Assembly (NCBI RefSeq): GCF_020921035.1
Contig: NC_063155.1
Coordinates: forward strand, 31,799,294 to 31,863,293
Direction of reading: 5' to 3'
Origin: Rhodamnia argentea
Taxonomy: Eukaryota > Streptophyta > Magnoliopsida > Myrtales > Myrtaceae
DNA: 64,000 bases
In this document: positions 49,742 through 62,026 of the stretch, one piece after another
Position numbering within the stretch: the first letter of the stretch is position 1
Layout of the letters: each line of letters opens with the position of its first letter
Made by a program: the position numbers and the translations under genes
Notes under the pieces: model-generated
Database searches by the model: none
What the model was told of the DNA's origin: nothing
Seen by the model: only the letters and a program-made list of their open reading frames with translations

Positions 49742-49810
49742 CCTCGAAAGCGCCACAGCTTCCTCCTCAACTCTGTCAAAATGAACAACAAAGCGTCCCT
49801 CCCTACTCAT

Positions 49811-52310
49811 GACGAGAAAACGTCCCTTCCTTTCTATACTACAAATATAGAGATAAGGGGGGGTCCGTCAACTGCTGATGATGTGGATTTAGAGTGGTTA
49901 AGCTTTCAGCTTATCAAAGGAAGGGGTCGGTCCCTTTTAATATTTGGCACGCTTTCGTATCTGCACTTGAAATCAAATTACCCAAGCCGGCAAGGGTACT
50001 TATCACTCCATATGTAACCCGCCTTTATCGATTCATCTATATATATATGCTCGTTTCCATTTTCATGCCGCTGAATCAATCATTGTCAAACCCATACTTC
50101 TTCTATTTCCTTCGTGATGTGGAGATAAATGCGGTTCTTATGCAATATCCAATGATATTTCTAATTGCCATCGCTCGAATCGGAAATGGGTCGTGTGACT
50201 AGAGAATTAACATTTCGATACGTCGCTTTCATTCATTCCATACTTGACTTACGGATGGATGTCAATAAACGAGTAAGGAATCTGGTGGGTTCACGACACG
50301 GTGGGCTAACAACTCTTCATTTACTGGTTATGCAGATCATTTATAGTTAGAAAAGAAATGCATGATTAGTGAATTGTCTCGGACGCTTTGCGCAATTCCT
50401 GGCTCGCCCTCCCGACTTTGAAGGAAGGGCGCAATTTATTAATGATAAGAGCGTGGGTGGCTAGAAGGCATGTGGATGCGACGCTCGACAATGCATCCAT
50501 CGGTCCTTTTGGAACTCAATAGGAATTGTGGGCTTGGGCTTATATTATTTAAATCTATAGAGAAAACCGGGGGCCTTTCTTTCAGTGGATCTCATCGCAC
50601 CAACTCACCCTTCTACCAAAACGAAACTGTTTTTCATTTGGGATGGTAAAACTCGGGGCCCATCAAGAGTTTCATTAACCTGATGGGCCATTCCAAGCAA
50701 GAACTAGATCAGCCTAAGCACGAGAATCCATGAAATTAATCAAGTCCAAGTAATTAATATGTGAAGTCTACAGTATTCTATTTTACGGCCTAAATTCTCC
50801 ATTAAAAAGCGCCAATTTCCAGGCCAGGTCTCAATTGTAGTTTCACCTTTTCTTTTTTCATTTCATAAACAAAAACACCAACTTTACGTTGGATCTCGAT
50901 TCTTGCCCAAATCTTTATCACATAAGAAACGCATTAACTTTGGATCGGTATCCAAATTCAGTTTGTGTCAAGTCGGGAGAGAGCTATATGAGAAACGAAA
51001 CGTCAAATCTTTACCGGGATCATTGAACAGAAACTTGATGGATGTCAAATTTGGGTACCGATTGAAATTATGACTCAAACTTTTTGTTAGGCCAAAAATA
51101 ATAATAATAAGTTTCGAGTCATAATTGAGACATAATGTAGAGTTGGCGTTCTTTTTACAATATAAAATAAAGGTCGGGCTCACAATGATAAGTTGGGTGG
51201 GTTTTATGAGATAAGAACAAAGTACAGATCGATATTTGGACCCTGACCCTCCTCTGAAAGTAGTGTTGTTTAAGGTTGGTCCACCAAATCACTGTCAAAG
51301 AGAAAAAGGACGTTGTGGACCACTCAGGCACTCATAGTTGAAAAAGAAAAAAGATACACGCCAATTGGATGAATCAAAACTGCGGTATGAGCCTTTAAGG
51401 CATGCCAATACCACCAGTGGAATTCGTCGTATCTACGATGCAAATTCGATGTGAGAGTACATTTGTACATATGCATATAAATTGCCTCTTATCTTATCGA
51501 GTTAATATGTTAATGTAAGTGATATTTACTTTTTGAGGAAGACGGAAGCGATGGAGGAGAAACGGTCAACCTAACCTTTAACCACTCTCGTCTTTCTTAG
51601 AGGGGAAAAAACAGAGGGGGCGGGGTAGTTGGGCTGTCTCAACATCTTTGATAATTCCAACCTTGTTTACTATTTCAATGTTCAACCAAAATATGATTCA
51701 ATTCAAGTAGTACAAGTCTTTGGGCGTTGGGGCTGCTGCATGTGCGCCGTCAGATCTGATGTTGGATCGTGGACTCCCATCCAGATCATCAACAACGAGA
51801 AGAGAACTGGTCTGGTCCGAATGATTCCTACTGGATCTTCCTTTGCAGTTTACAACGCCTCTGTCCTCCCTTCCTTCCTGCCTTCTTCACACGGACTCGG
51901 TTCGGAAGCAGGCAACGCGACTTGCAACAATCCCTCATCAACTCATTCATTCATGGAGCAGAACACATTAACAACAAGTTGGCTTGGCTGGAACATTTCT
52001 TGCGACCTTATTTGGCCAAGCCCCCCTAAAATTGCTTCTCACAACAATGCGAGCGAAAACATGGCTGGCTACTATGTTAGAAAATCTGTGTACCACACCA
52101 ATTACCAACTCTCATGGAAACTCGGGAACATATGGCATTCGTCACACGTACATGCAACGGGAAGCTTTTTATTTTCATTAACAACGTGCATGCGCATGCC
52201 CCCAAGAAATTTGACAATGGGATGGCTAACTCGAGAGTCGAGACATTAATTTCCCCGACCCCGGGAAATCTGAGTCTTATGTCGACCGAATGCTGCGGTT
52301 CACATGGATT
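49811..52310. other. Intergenic; no gene seen
   Basis: AT-rich on the left. An open frame at 51629-52249 (+) has no protein-like features (see rejected items). No repeat with readable ends. Confidence 0.4.
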
Positions 52311-53582
52311 TCAGTTACGAAGGAGGCGAGGCCTGAGCTTGGTCTTCCACGTGCTCCTGTAAACCCCAGCATCTCCCCCTCCTCGTCTCACCTCCATCAC
52401 CACCAGCTTCTCCGTCAGCCTGTTCACCTCCACCTCCATCACCAGATTCCCCTCTCTCCCTTCCGCTTCCAACCCCCATTCCTTCTTCCTCCTCACTCTC
52501 AGCTTCTCTTCCTTTGCGAATCCCTCCACCCTCTCCATTAGCTCCTCCGGCGTCTCTTCCGACACGAACCTCTCCCCGTCCTCCGCCGCGTCGTACTTGT
52601 CGTCGAACAATCCCGACAAGTTCAACCCGGGCGAGAAGGATATTATGTCGAACGCGTTCAGCTCGCTCTTGCTATCCCCTTCCCCTACCATCTCCGGTTT
52701 GCTCCCGCTGGCCTCCGCGAACAGGTCCACCTCCTTGTAGCCTTTCCTGAACCAGGGGTCCTTGAGGATCTCGTGGATGGTGATCCTGGTGTCCGGGTTG
52801 GTGTTCAGGAGGCGGCGGAGGAAGCGCTTCAGGTCGGCCGACATCCACTTGGGGCATCGGAACTCGCCCCTGTAGATCTTCTTGTACATGGCCATCAGGT
52901 TCGGGTCGTTAAACGGCAGGTACCCGGCGGTCATCACGAACAGGATGACCCCGCACGACCACACGTCCACCTTGGCTCCGTCGTAGCCCTTCTTGGCCAG
53001 GATCTCCGGGGCCACGTAGGCAGGGGTGCCGCAGAGCGTGTGGAGGAGGCCGTCGGACCGGATCTGGTCGGTGACGGCGCTGAGGCCGAAGTCGGTGACC
53101 TTGAGGCCGCCGTTGTCGTCGAGGAGGAGGTTCTCGGGCTTGAGGTCGCGGTGGAAGACGCCGCGGGCGTGGCAGTAGCCGAGGGCGGAGATGAGCTGCT
53201 GGAAGTAGCGGCGGGCGAGGTCCTCGGAGAGGCGGGCCTTGGAGACCATGGAGAAGAGCTCGCCGCCCTTGGCGAACTCCATGACGACGTAGATCTTGGA
53301 ACGGGTGGCGAGGACCTCGAAGAGGGAGACGATGTAGGGGTGGCGGAGGCGGCGGAGGATGGAGATCTCGCGCTTGATGTTGGACATTAGGGTGGCGGAG
53401 TTGGAGGAGGAGAGCTTCTTCTTGTGGATGACCTTGAGCGCCACGCTCTGGCCGGTGACGAGGTTGCGGGCGTGGTAGACCTTGGCGAAGGCGCCGCAAC
53501 CCAGGAGCCTGCCGACCTCGTACTTGCCAAAGAGGGCGTCGTCATGGTGGCGATGATGATGATGATGTTCGATCTCTGGCAT
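52311..53582 (-). CDS. CIPK11: CBL-interacting protein kinase, CIPK11-like
   Basis: Intronless, 423 residues from ATG 53582 (MPEIE). An in-frame ATG at 53621 would add 13 residues, but the MPEIE...DALFGKYE start matches CIPK11 proteins. Kinase domain: glycine loop [10 protein letters not shown], catalytic Lys50, HRDLKPEN with Asp146, DFG 164-166, activation loop up to TPAYVAPE. The regulatory part has the NAF motif at 309-311 in [19 protein letters not shown], where calcineurin B-like calcium sensors bind, then the phosphatase-interaction region. Known role: SnRK3 kinase relaying Ca2+ signals; CIPK11/PKS5 restrains the plasma-membrane H+-ATPase and acts in ABA and pH responses. Lack of introns fits the intron-poor CIPK clade. 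Its 5' half is strongly GC-rich, which creates long antisense frames. Confidence 0.94.
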   Translation of the reverse strand: MPEIEHHHHHRHHDDALFGKYEVGRLLGCGAFAKVYHARNLVTGQSVALKVIHKKKLSSSNSATLMSNIKREISILRRLRHPYIVSLFEVLATRSKIYVVMEFAKGGELFSMVSKARLSEDLARRYFQQLISALGYCHARGVFHRDLKPENLLLDDNGGLKVTDFGLSAVTDQIRSDGLLHTLCGTPAYVAPEILAKKGYDGAKVDVWSCGVILFVMTAGYLPFNDPNLMAMYKKIYRGEFRCPKWMSADLKRFLRRLLNTNPDTRITIHEILKDPWFRKGYKEVDLFAEASGSKPEMVGEGDSKSELNAFDIISFSPGLNLSGLFDDKYDAAEDGERFVSEETPEELMERVEGFAKEEKLRVRRKKEWGLEAEGREGNLVMEVEVNRLTEKLVVMEVRRGGGDAGVYRSTWKTKLRPRLLRN

Positions 53583-56119
53583 TAGATGGTTCTGCCAGAG
53601 ATCGAACCGAATGGAATTCACACAAAGGGAAGGGCTGGGTTCTTTGAAGAAGAAGAATTAGTAGATGCGATTATACTAACAACAAAACAAAACGACACGG
53701 CACGACAGAGGCGGTATTGCGAAATTGGGCGTGCTTCTGCTTCTGCTTCTGATGATGAGACAGACAGACAGACAGAGAGAAATTGGAAATGGAAGGGAAG
53801 GGAAGGGAAGTTCTTGAGGAGGACGCCGGTATTCTCTTCTCTTCTCGTCTCTCGTAGAATAGAATAGAATGGAAATGGTATATGCTCTCTGAATCACAAT
53901 CACCCACGTGAAAATTCAACAGCAGCCGTCCACCTGTTCTTCCTTGAGTGGCAGGAGCAGCCGTAGCAACAATATCATTTGTCCGACGGCACCAAATTAG
54001 TATTTTTAATAATGTAAACGCTCCTCCTCCCGCGGGGCCAAATCATTAACAAAAAAACGCAACTATGTCCATGTCCATGTCCACCACACCACACGCAAAC
54101 AACGCGAAATTCAAAGCTGACGGACCAGATTAAGGAAAACCCCGTAAAGTTTTTATGAGGGGGGTCAAAATGTAAATTTAGAGTCAAAACTTTTTGAGTT
54201 AATATTAGGTAGAACGAAGTAAGTTTCACGTTACCTGTATGAAGCTCGGGTCGGGTGACATATTGGACTTTGACTAATAGGTTTGACACAGATGGCTCAC
54301 CAAACACTAGCAATCGATCGATCTGGACCGCTTGCTTCGGCATGTGATGTTTTCCGTCCGGTTGAATTTTAGTTGTTTAGATGGATGGTGTCCATTTTTC
54401 TTGGAATTCCAAGGGAAGTGAGAGAGGTGAGAGGGAAAAGGACAGGACTCCACAAAAGCAAAAAGTCAGGAGGAATCAACGGAGCGGAGGTGATACGTAC
54501 GATCTCCGATCTTGGCTCCAAAATTCCACGTATGCCATGGACATTGCGCTCCCGAAACTGATTTTCCTCCAATTCGACCCCCCCTCCAAGTCTTTTTCGG
54601 CTCTTTAAATCCCACCTGATTTTCCTTTTTTAACTTATTATAGCGCGTTCGTTACTACATTTCGCCTATATTAAAAACATCTTACATTCCTTTTAAGTAT
54701 CATGTAGTTTTCCTTCATTGAGTCGGATTTCTAATATGACAGCATAGCAATATTTTTAATTTGACCGATGTGTCCATCCAATTCATTTTGGATTAGACAT
54801 TCTAACAATTTAATGTATTATTTATTCTTTTCATTTGGTTAGTCCTCTATAGAATTTTTCATTTCGACAGAGGTCGCATCTACCTAATAGAGAACGGCGG
54901 CCGTGGGCAAGATTATTGAGGAGTAGTTGGAAGGTTCGAAACTGAATGGGTGGGTGGGTGGGTGGGTGTTTAAATGGATTAATCGCTGTAAAGCTAGCTG
55001 CTCTTCAATAGAGAAAAATTAAGATGATGATGCTGATGATGATTGACTGATAAATCATAATCTGACTGAGAAAATGGATCTGGCACTGCGAGTAGACTTC
55101 TTTATGGTTGGGTTGATCCAACTACGAGGAGTTGATGGAATGGGACGGGCCCGTGGAGTCCGAAGGGGGTTAAGGAGAAACCAAGAGTGGCCCATTTCCA
55201 GAGCCCACGGTCCATCATCCATCACAGGACGGTCCACCTCCTCAGGCTTTTAGTCCTCCTCGTCCTCGTGCTCCCTAGATGTTGATATGTTAGTCTACAT
55301 TATCTCTGCTCCATGCAATTAACTTCTCGCAAGTTTTTATATATCAACAGATCGTGTGAGCCTCATGTGAAGAAGCTTACCTACATTTGCATAATCTGTA
55401 TGGGACAAGAACAGAGAGAGGATAAAGTTTGTCAACAAATGACTTTATGCGTGCTTACTATAATGACTTTGCCAAAGAGTGCATAGTTACAAGCGCTAAT
55501 TCACGGCGTAAGCGGTTGCTTCCTGAATGAAGCGATTTGCCATATCAGATACGCTTAGAATGCTCTATCAAATTAGTAAATAAAATGTCATTCCCTGGAC
55601 TTATAACTGTACAACTAAACAAATGGGTAATACTTAACACCAGTAGCATTTTGCTCCCTTATTTAGTATAGCTTCTTTCCTTAACAAAGCGCACAAAGGG
55701 AAAAAGATAGTTGTAAGCTCTAAGTAGACGTTGAGTTGCTAAGCACACATATGCCCGCACCGCCGTAATGGTCATGCGACTTATACGAAACGCAGCTGCA
55801 GTATTGAACTTATGGACCTGACCTCGAATTGCAAAGATGATGTTCCAGCTTGTTCACGTGAGAGAAAACCATTTGAAAGACGTCTGCACATTGTTCTGAA
55901 ATCTAAAAACTTATATTCATCAACGACTCCGCCTAACTATATCTACTGATGATTTATGCTTCACAATACGCATCTGAAGCACTTCGACCCATATATACAC
56001 GCACGCACACACACACATATACATCTGAAGCACGGCAATACATACGACCGAATCTGAGGGTAGCAGGCATAAATAACTCCGGCCAAAAGAAAATGGGGGA
56101 GATGGAAAATGCAATGTGA
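53583..56119. other. CIPK upstream region and intergenic DNA
   Basis: 53583-53900 is the leader/proximal promoter, with GACA and GGGAA tandem tracts. A (GGGT)n tract lies at 54948-54966. No gene was seen. The right end is the 3' flank of the EPFL gene. Confidence 0.45.
54948..54966 (+). repeat. (GGGT)n tract, G-quadruplex motif
   Basis: Five GGG runs separated by single T residues on the plus strand, a canonical quadruplex-forming pattern, in DNA about 1.4 kb upstream of the CIPK start. Confidence 0.85.
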
Positions 56120-56738
56120 TCAAGGCATGAACAACTTGTTGCCGCATTTACACCTCCAAGCTTCAGGGTAGTACTCAGTCAGGACCGGCCTCCCTGGTTG
56201 CACTGGCACGTGAACAGGTTTGCAAGGCGTGCATTTGCCGCATTTTGAGTTGCATCGTGGTGGTGAAGATCCGGGACCGCTTGTCCTCAATTCCCTTCTT
56301 CCTCCCACCACCATGATCTCAGACACCTGTTCCTGCAAATTTATGCAAAAAAAAAATGTTCATTTGCCCGTCAAGGGTTTTTACCAGAAGACGGTGAGAT
56401 ATAGCTAGCGAAGATGAATGTGAATAAAGTAGGTACCTGAAGATAATTAGGATGAGGTGTACCAGGCAGTGGAGGACTGAGAATACCTGCAAGGCAGGAA
56501 TATACACAAGAGTTGATGTCGGACCTAGCTGAACGAACAATGCTCACTGTTCATAACCCTCGAGGAACAAGAAGAACCACTTACCATGCAACCCAACGCA
56601 TGGTGGAGGAGGAGGAGGAGTAGGAGTGGGATGAGACAGAGAGAGTGTCCAAATCGAGAGGAGGGAGATGGAGCATATGAACCAGGCACCAGCACACCTG
56701 GTGACTCGCTTCAACCCCAACTCCATCTCCAACTCCAT
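56120..56738 (-). CDS. EPIDERMAL PATTERNING FACTOR-like peptide (EPFL4/5/6 clade)
   Basis: Three exons: 56738-56585, 56486-56437 and 56332-56120 (GT-AG, phases match), 138 residues. Residues 1-35 hold a hydrophobic secretion signal (CAGAWFICSISLLSIWTLSLS), followed by a poly-proline stretch. The C-terminal mature peptide GPGSSPPRCNSKCGKCTPCKPVHVPVQPGRPVLTEYYPEAWRCKCGNKLFMP has the six cysteines and the YYPEAWRCKCGNK end of the EPFL4/5/6 (CHALLAH) group. Known role: secreted ligands of ERECTA-family receptor kinases that control stem growth and stomatal patterning. The start is the first Met of MELEMELGLKRV; the second Met four codons on is equally possible. The GSSPP spacing suggests the clade, not the exact ortholog. 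Confidence 0.92.
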
Positions 56739-59076
56739 CTTTATTACAACCCCGAGCACGAAAATTGAAGGAGCTTAATAAGTCGGATACATACTAGTAA
56801 CACTGGTTTCAGATGTTTGTCTCTTGGCAGCACTTGATTGAGGGTTGAAGAATCTCCCACAGTTGAGTAAAATCCACAAGACCCACATCCGTGCAACCCC
56901 TAAATTAATGCAGCGGGGGCAGTTGGTGGTGGGTGGAATCAAAATTGGGAAAAAGGTGACCCAATCCCAAAATGGGGCCTTCCTAATCTGATGCACTTAT
57001 ATACACATTTCCCCTCCTCCACCTCCATGCATGTCTTTCGGTTTAGCACGTATAGTATCGTAGACTAGGGTTTAAACAATTTCTCCTATTGGCAAGACAA
57101 TAATGTTGAAGCTGTTTATGCAATGTTAAAAGCATTATATGGGGGTGAAGCAAAGAACAAGTAAACCTCCGAGAGCACACCAATCAACTAATTGAGTACA
57201 GCAGTCAGTGAGGAGGAGAGGAGAGGAGGAATGAATGAACGCATCTCAAAGCTGCGATGCCACATGATCAACAAAACATGTTAGCAAGGTTGTGTCTGAC
57301 ACTCAGACTAGCTAGGCATTCGCATGTTGTTAGATTCCAAGGGCGGGGAGGTCCTGACAAAACATTCGAACTAACCCAACAGGAGACTGTCTGGAGTCTG
57401 GCCCTTTCGAGAGAACATGTAATGTATGCACTTGCAGGAGTGTCGCAGTTGCACCACTTGCTCACATTCATTTACATGGAGAGAAGGTACAAAGTGAATG
57501 CCAAAATGGGAACCGGGTTGCATTTGTTGGTATCCATTTGTTCTCACCTTTGATTCCTTTTCTTCTTCTCTTCCTTCTACACCACCTCAAAATCCAACCG
57601 ACATCTCTCTCCTTCCTCGCTAAGCAATACCAAGCATCCGATTCCATAAATTTTTCTCAAAGGGGCGAGATCGTGAGAAAGAATGGGCTGGGCCCGTGAA
57701 GTTCTATACTAATTGCGCTGTTGTCCAAAACAAGGAACAAAAAGGGTTAGAGTAGACTCCCCACATTCTTTGCTATTCATATTCCCCAAACAAAAAACAC
57801 TTGTACGTGCTTTGCTATTTCTCGTCATTATTGTTTTTCTGATAACCGAGGGGCTTGGGCGTGGAGACCAACTTCTTGGCCCATAGAACATCTACAAGAA
57901 GCCCATGAACCGACTAAGCACGCACCTTTGGTTTATTCAAACGATCCTCATCTAGAGCAGTCTATACCCAATTAATAAGATTGAAACTAGAGTTGAAAAT
58001 CCATCAATACACCCGATAAGCGCTCCCATCCCAAGGGATTACTTTTTCTCTTTTGTCACTGATTCAAACTGCCAATTGAGAGTCGTAGCTTCCATGTCCA
58101 AGGATCCCAACGCCTAACGTGTGCTGCTATTGTCTTTGAATTGTTCCCTCCTCAATCTAGAACTTTGATCCTACCACACGACCATAACTCCTTAGTTAAT
58201 GTACCTCGAGCATAGTACTAGCTATGCCTCTATTTTTCTTCTTCTATATTTTCTTTTGATAGGCTCGAATTCTTTCACTAAAAGTTAACGACAGGACACA
58301 AAAATAAAGGGAGGCCAGCTCGTTGCTTCTTCATTGGATTGGGGGGAACATCTGGGACTGGGATCAATTCTTCAATAGAATTCGCAGTCCACAGGTCGGG
58401 AATAGAAGAAAGAAAAGGGACAAAGATATTAAAAATGCGTTTATATTGTCTGAGAGTGGAGATGGAGATGGAGGAGGAGGCAAAATGGTCCTCTTGAGGT
58501 TGATTAGTTAGTACTGTTAGAAAGAATATCATCATTCCTGGAGGAGCATGAAATTATGGTAAAGAGGGGAGGGCCACTCTTTGCCGTGAGACGCGACATG
58601 TATCAGGATGTATAAGGTGCATGTGATCCCAATGCCTCCATTCCCTCAATCACATGAATTGCACGTGAGACCCACTGTCATCAAGGGCTCAAATTCATTG
58701 GAGTCGCATGCACCCGGATCATTTATGAATTTTTCCATGAATTAGAGGGGCCCCTGCTTTTGCTTTTCCCAAAGAATTATTTAGTAAAACTCGGTGCTTC
58801 ATCATGAAGCTTAAATTTTTGGTATGCCATGCACCATACAAGGAATCATTCTACTGTGTCATAATGAAAATGGAGGAGAGTTGTCACATCCCTTTCATTC
58901 TCTGTGTGGGTCTATTGCTTTTCTGCTTTTCATGATGTGCTAAAGGCTGGTCGAGTGAGGCGATGCTAGAAAGTCATCCCCTTTTCACTGCCCCAGCTTA
59001 GGCTGTACTGCTCTGTTTCTTCTCTTAATCCTCTTCTCTTCTCAGCAGGTCACGCTTCCAGCAATCCTTTGTCGAG
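56739..59076. other. EPFL upstream region and intergenic DNA
   Basis: Divergent from the OVATE gene. A TATA candidate for EPFL lies at 56996-57003. No gene was recognised between 57010 and 59000. Confidence 0.45.
56996..57003 (-). promoter_or_regulatory. TATA box candidate of the EPFL gene
   Basis: TATATAAG on the minus strand, about 260 bases upstream of the EPFL start, implying a leader of about 230 bases. Confidence 0.45.
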
Positions 59077-59997
59077 ATGGGTAACTACAGGTTCAGATTG
59101 TCAGATATGATGCCAAATGCTTGGTTCTACAAGCTTAAGGATATGAGCAGCCGCGGCAGAAGATGTCATTCCTCCCTGAAGAAGCACCGCCCGAATGTGG
59201 CCGTCGCGCCCTCTTCCTCTTATTCGCCTCGCACTTCTTCGTCTTCCGCTCACAAGTCCCGCAGAAAAACCATCTATAGGCCTTCTCCCACTCCTGTGTG
59301 GACACTACCCACTCACATTCCCGCCCGTTCTCCATATGATGACGACGACGATATCGACGCTTCCCCCGAACCTGACTACCTCTACCGGCGTCTTCAGCAT
59401 CATCGTCGCCCATCTCACTCGTCCTCTGAATCCGATAGTGATGGAGATGCCTTAGCCTCTTTCGATTGTAAACTCACTTCTTCCACCACGGACATTATAA
59501 TCGACATTAACCAAGATCAAAGCACATCTACCAATACAACTCCACGGCCCATCCTGCCGGTTCCCCCCATCCTCACAAAAGCATCTTTTACGAGACCTAG
59601 ACCGAGACCGAGACCGAGATCAAGAGCTTCATCAACTTCAAGTTCCCAGGAACAGACACGAAAGACCAGTCCTGCCAGAACGAGGAAGCCCGGTATCAAG
59701 GTTCGAGGCAACTCTCCTAGGATTCAAGTAGCTCAGGCCCAGGCCAGAAAGAGCATATCCTCTGTAAAATTCAGCAATAAGAATCTGGCGGACAGCTTTG
59801 CGGTAGTGAAGTCGTCAGTGGATCCGCAGAAAGACTTCTGGGAATCGATGGTGGAGATGATTGTGGAAAATGACATCAGTGCTTCCAAGGATTTGGAAGA
59901 TCTGCTCGCCTGTTATCTCTCCCTCAATCCTCCCTACTATCACCCTCACATTGTCGAGGCTTTCGAGCGAATCTGGTTTCATATGTCTCTAACTTAA
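59077..59997 (+). CDS. OVATE family protein (OFP1-5-like)
   Basis: Single exon, 306 residues, start MGNYRFRLSDMMPNAWFYKLKDMSSRGRR, the conserved N-terminus of the OFP1-OFP5 group, thought to bind DNA through a Lys/Arg-rich region. The middle is low complexity: Ser-rich, DDDDD, Arg-Pro repeats. The OVATE domain occupies about residues 243-304: FAVVKSSVDPQKDFWESMVEMIVENDISASKDLEDLLACYLSLNPPYYHPHIVEAFERIWFHM. Known role: transcriptional repressors interacting with TALE homeodomain proteins (BELL/KNOX) and with TRM proteins, affecting organ shape, secondary wall formation and microtubules. A run RPRPRPRPRSR from near-identical codons may vary in length between alleles. AATAAA follows at 60032. 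Confidence 0.95.
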   Translation: MGNYRFRLSDMMPNAWFYKLKDMSSRGRRCHSSLKKHRPNVAVAPSSSYSPRTSSSSAHKSRRKTIYRPSPTPVWTLPTHIPARSPYDDDDDIDASPEPDYLYRRLQHHRRPSHSSSESDSDGDALASFDCKLTSSTTDIIIDINQDQSTSTNTTPRPILPVPPILTKASFTRPRPRPRPRSRASSTSSSQEQTRKTSPARTRKPGIKVRGNSPRIQVAQAQARKSISSVKFSNKNLADSFAVVKSSVDPQKDFWESMVEMIVENDISASKDLEDLLACYLSLNPPYYHPHIVEAFERIWFHMSLT

Positions 59998-60540
59998 GCT
60001 TGTAGCTTATTCATGTAAAACTCTACTTGATAATAAAATCTTGTCAGCTTTCACCTTCTTCGCCACCTCAGGAATGGTTATGTCCTGGTCAAACTTGTTC
60101 TTCTCTTTTGCCTTTGTGGGTCTAGAAAGAATATCTCTTATCAAATTAGTTGGAGGAAGCAATCCCTCAATGGCATTAAAGTGACCTGACTCCGAGAACT
60201 CCCTAGGATCAATCTCTTTTTAGCTTAATGTTCGTATGAAAAGGAAACAATGCCCTAGCTGGATGACCAGCGGTCACCAATGCCTGACCATTCCACCAAT
60301 TTCCTCGTGTTAGCGTTGCTAGAAAAACCATTAATCGGTTCCTCCCCTGATAAATGCGTGAAACCAGAGGTGCTCGTGATATCAAAGTATGTGGGTGCAT
60401 TACACACCGGGGGATGAAGCATGCCAAACCGGACTATATGCACTTTTGACCTTCTCTCACAACAGACGGTTTTATGGCGATCGTGGCATGGAATAGAAAA
60501 GTCCTGCAATAGATTGATTGATGACCCATATTCACTCAAC
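59998..60540. other. OVATE 3' flank, intergenic
   Basis: Poly(A) signal AATAAA at 60032-60037, 35 bases after the stop. Otherwise nothing seen before the MITE at 60541. Confidence 0.5.
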
Positions 60541-60725
60541 GGAAAAAATTTTCAAAAAATCTCAAACCAATTGCACTTGACCAATTCAATCTTAAACCTT
60601 TCGATTTTGCTAATTGAATTCTAAACCTTTTGATACGTTGTCAATTGAGTCAATCGGCCAATTTTAGTCGGAATCGTTGATATAAACGCCAAACATCCTA
60701 CGTGGCCCAACGGACATTAACGTGG

Positions 60726-60765
<40 letters not shown>

Positions 60766-61150
60766 ACAAATTTCTAGCTTTTTTAATTTCTTTCCCCTTT
60801 TTTTTTCCTTTTTTTCTCTATCAAGCCCAGCGAGGGTCCTTGGCCAACCTTCACCAACAATTGAGCGAGGGCCTTTCGATTCTTGTTGTCCACTGAGCAA
60901 GGGCCGAAACCCTCGTTAGACTTGATAGAAAAAAAAAAGTGAAAAAAAAGGTAAAAGAAAGAAAGACAAAGAAAAATGATAAAAAAAAATTATCCACGTT
61001 AACGCCGACTGCCCTACATGACACCACCAGCATCCAAGTCAGCAATTTCCGATTAAAATTAATTAAATAGACTCAATTGGCAAAGTGTCAAAAGGTTTAA
61101 AATTTGATTGGTTAAAGTGTAATAAATTTAGGATTTTTGGACAATGTTCC
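60541..61150. mobile_element. Foldback MITE, same family as 2944-3509
   Basis: 610 bp beginning GGAAAAAATTTTC and ending TGTTCC. Left arm: CAATTCAATCTTAAACCTTT, TAAACCTTTTGATACG, TGTCAATTGAGTC. The right arm reverse-complemented: CAAATTTTAAACCTTTTGACACTTTGCC and CCAATTGAGTC. Core words CAGCGAGGGTCC and GAGCGAGGGCC sit between T/A tracts, with an (AT)n run at 60729-60762. The flanks show an imperfect duplication, TCACTCAAC (60532-60540) against CCACTCAAAC (61151-61160). It carries no coding capacity. Confidence 0.7.
60729..60762. repeat. (AT)n microsatellite inside the MITE
   Basis: About 17 AT units within the element at 60541-61150. Confidence 0.95.
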
Positions 61151-62026
61151 CCACTCAAACAGCTATCCATACAAAATCGATGTATTTGTCAATAAGAAAT
61201 TCTTCTGTCGGTAGGCTTATGACAAGAAACCCAAATCTTCTGCCTACCCACATTTTCCTCGTCTGACCAACGAGAGCACATTTTTCCCTGTTTGAACAAC
61301 GACTTAGACCAATACAGGGCAGAACGCTCACTCTGGGGAGAACGAGAAGTAACTTGATTCTCACACTGTAGACTTCTGGCTATCTCATATGTAGCAAGGA
61401 CATTAAATTCAACCAGCATTAGTCAAGTGCCTGACAATAGCGTTTCTCCGTCAAGAAATGCCTGTCCATGAGTACTTGAAATATTTCACGGCTTTATCAT
61501 GCAGATTGAAAGACCAAACAAGAACACAAACTTAACTGAACGATTCTCCACATTCTCCTACGACTAGAGCGATGGAATCTATCAAACTTTTCCATTGCAA
61601 CTCAACTTAAGTTTCAGGGTTTTCAAGCTATTCGGTTTTATTCGATTTGTCTTGCTTTGAACACTCGCTACATGCACATTCCCCAACTGAAAAGGAACAT
61701 GAGAACAATAACTCGGGGTAAAAGAAAGGCCTCAAAGAGGGCTATGTTTGCTTTAGCATGCAGAAAGCTAAACGCATTAAAGAAACACCCAATATCCTTT
61801 TTGGTGTTCAAGGTCAACATTTCTCCAAACATCAGCAAAGAAAAGAATGAGCAAGTTTGCTGTATAAACTACATCTCTCTTAACTCCAAAATCTAACTTC
61901 ACATAGAGCATCTTAATCTTGATCTCAGGAATCCAGCAAGGCCTTTTGGTAAAGCAGTATCTTTGAGACACTACCAATTCACCGAAGCTGCTGCTTCCTA
62001 AAATGCCTAATTGGATGTGAATGACT
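61151..62026. other. Intergenic; 3' flank of the transporter gene
   Basis: No gene was seen. The last part is the UXT 3' untranslated region. Confidence 0.45.

Noticed and set aside
51629-52249. 206-codon open frame on the plus strand
   Set aside because: Composition is scattered, no domain or signal is recognisable, there is no promoter or poly(A) context, and two other frames are also open across the same bases.
52773-53499. Long antisense and shifted frames over the CIPK gene (205 and 196 codons)
   Set aside because: They are by-products of the GC-rich codon usage of the kinase; translations are Val/Gly/Glu or Arg/Pro runs without domain structure.
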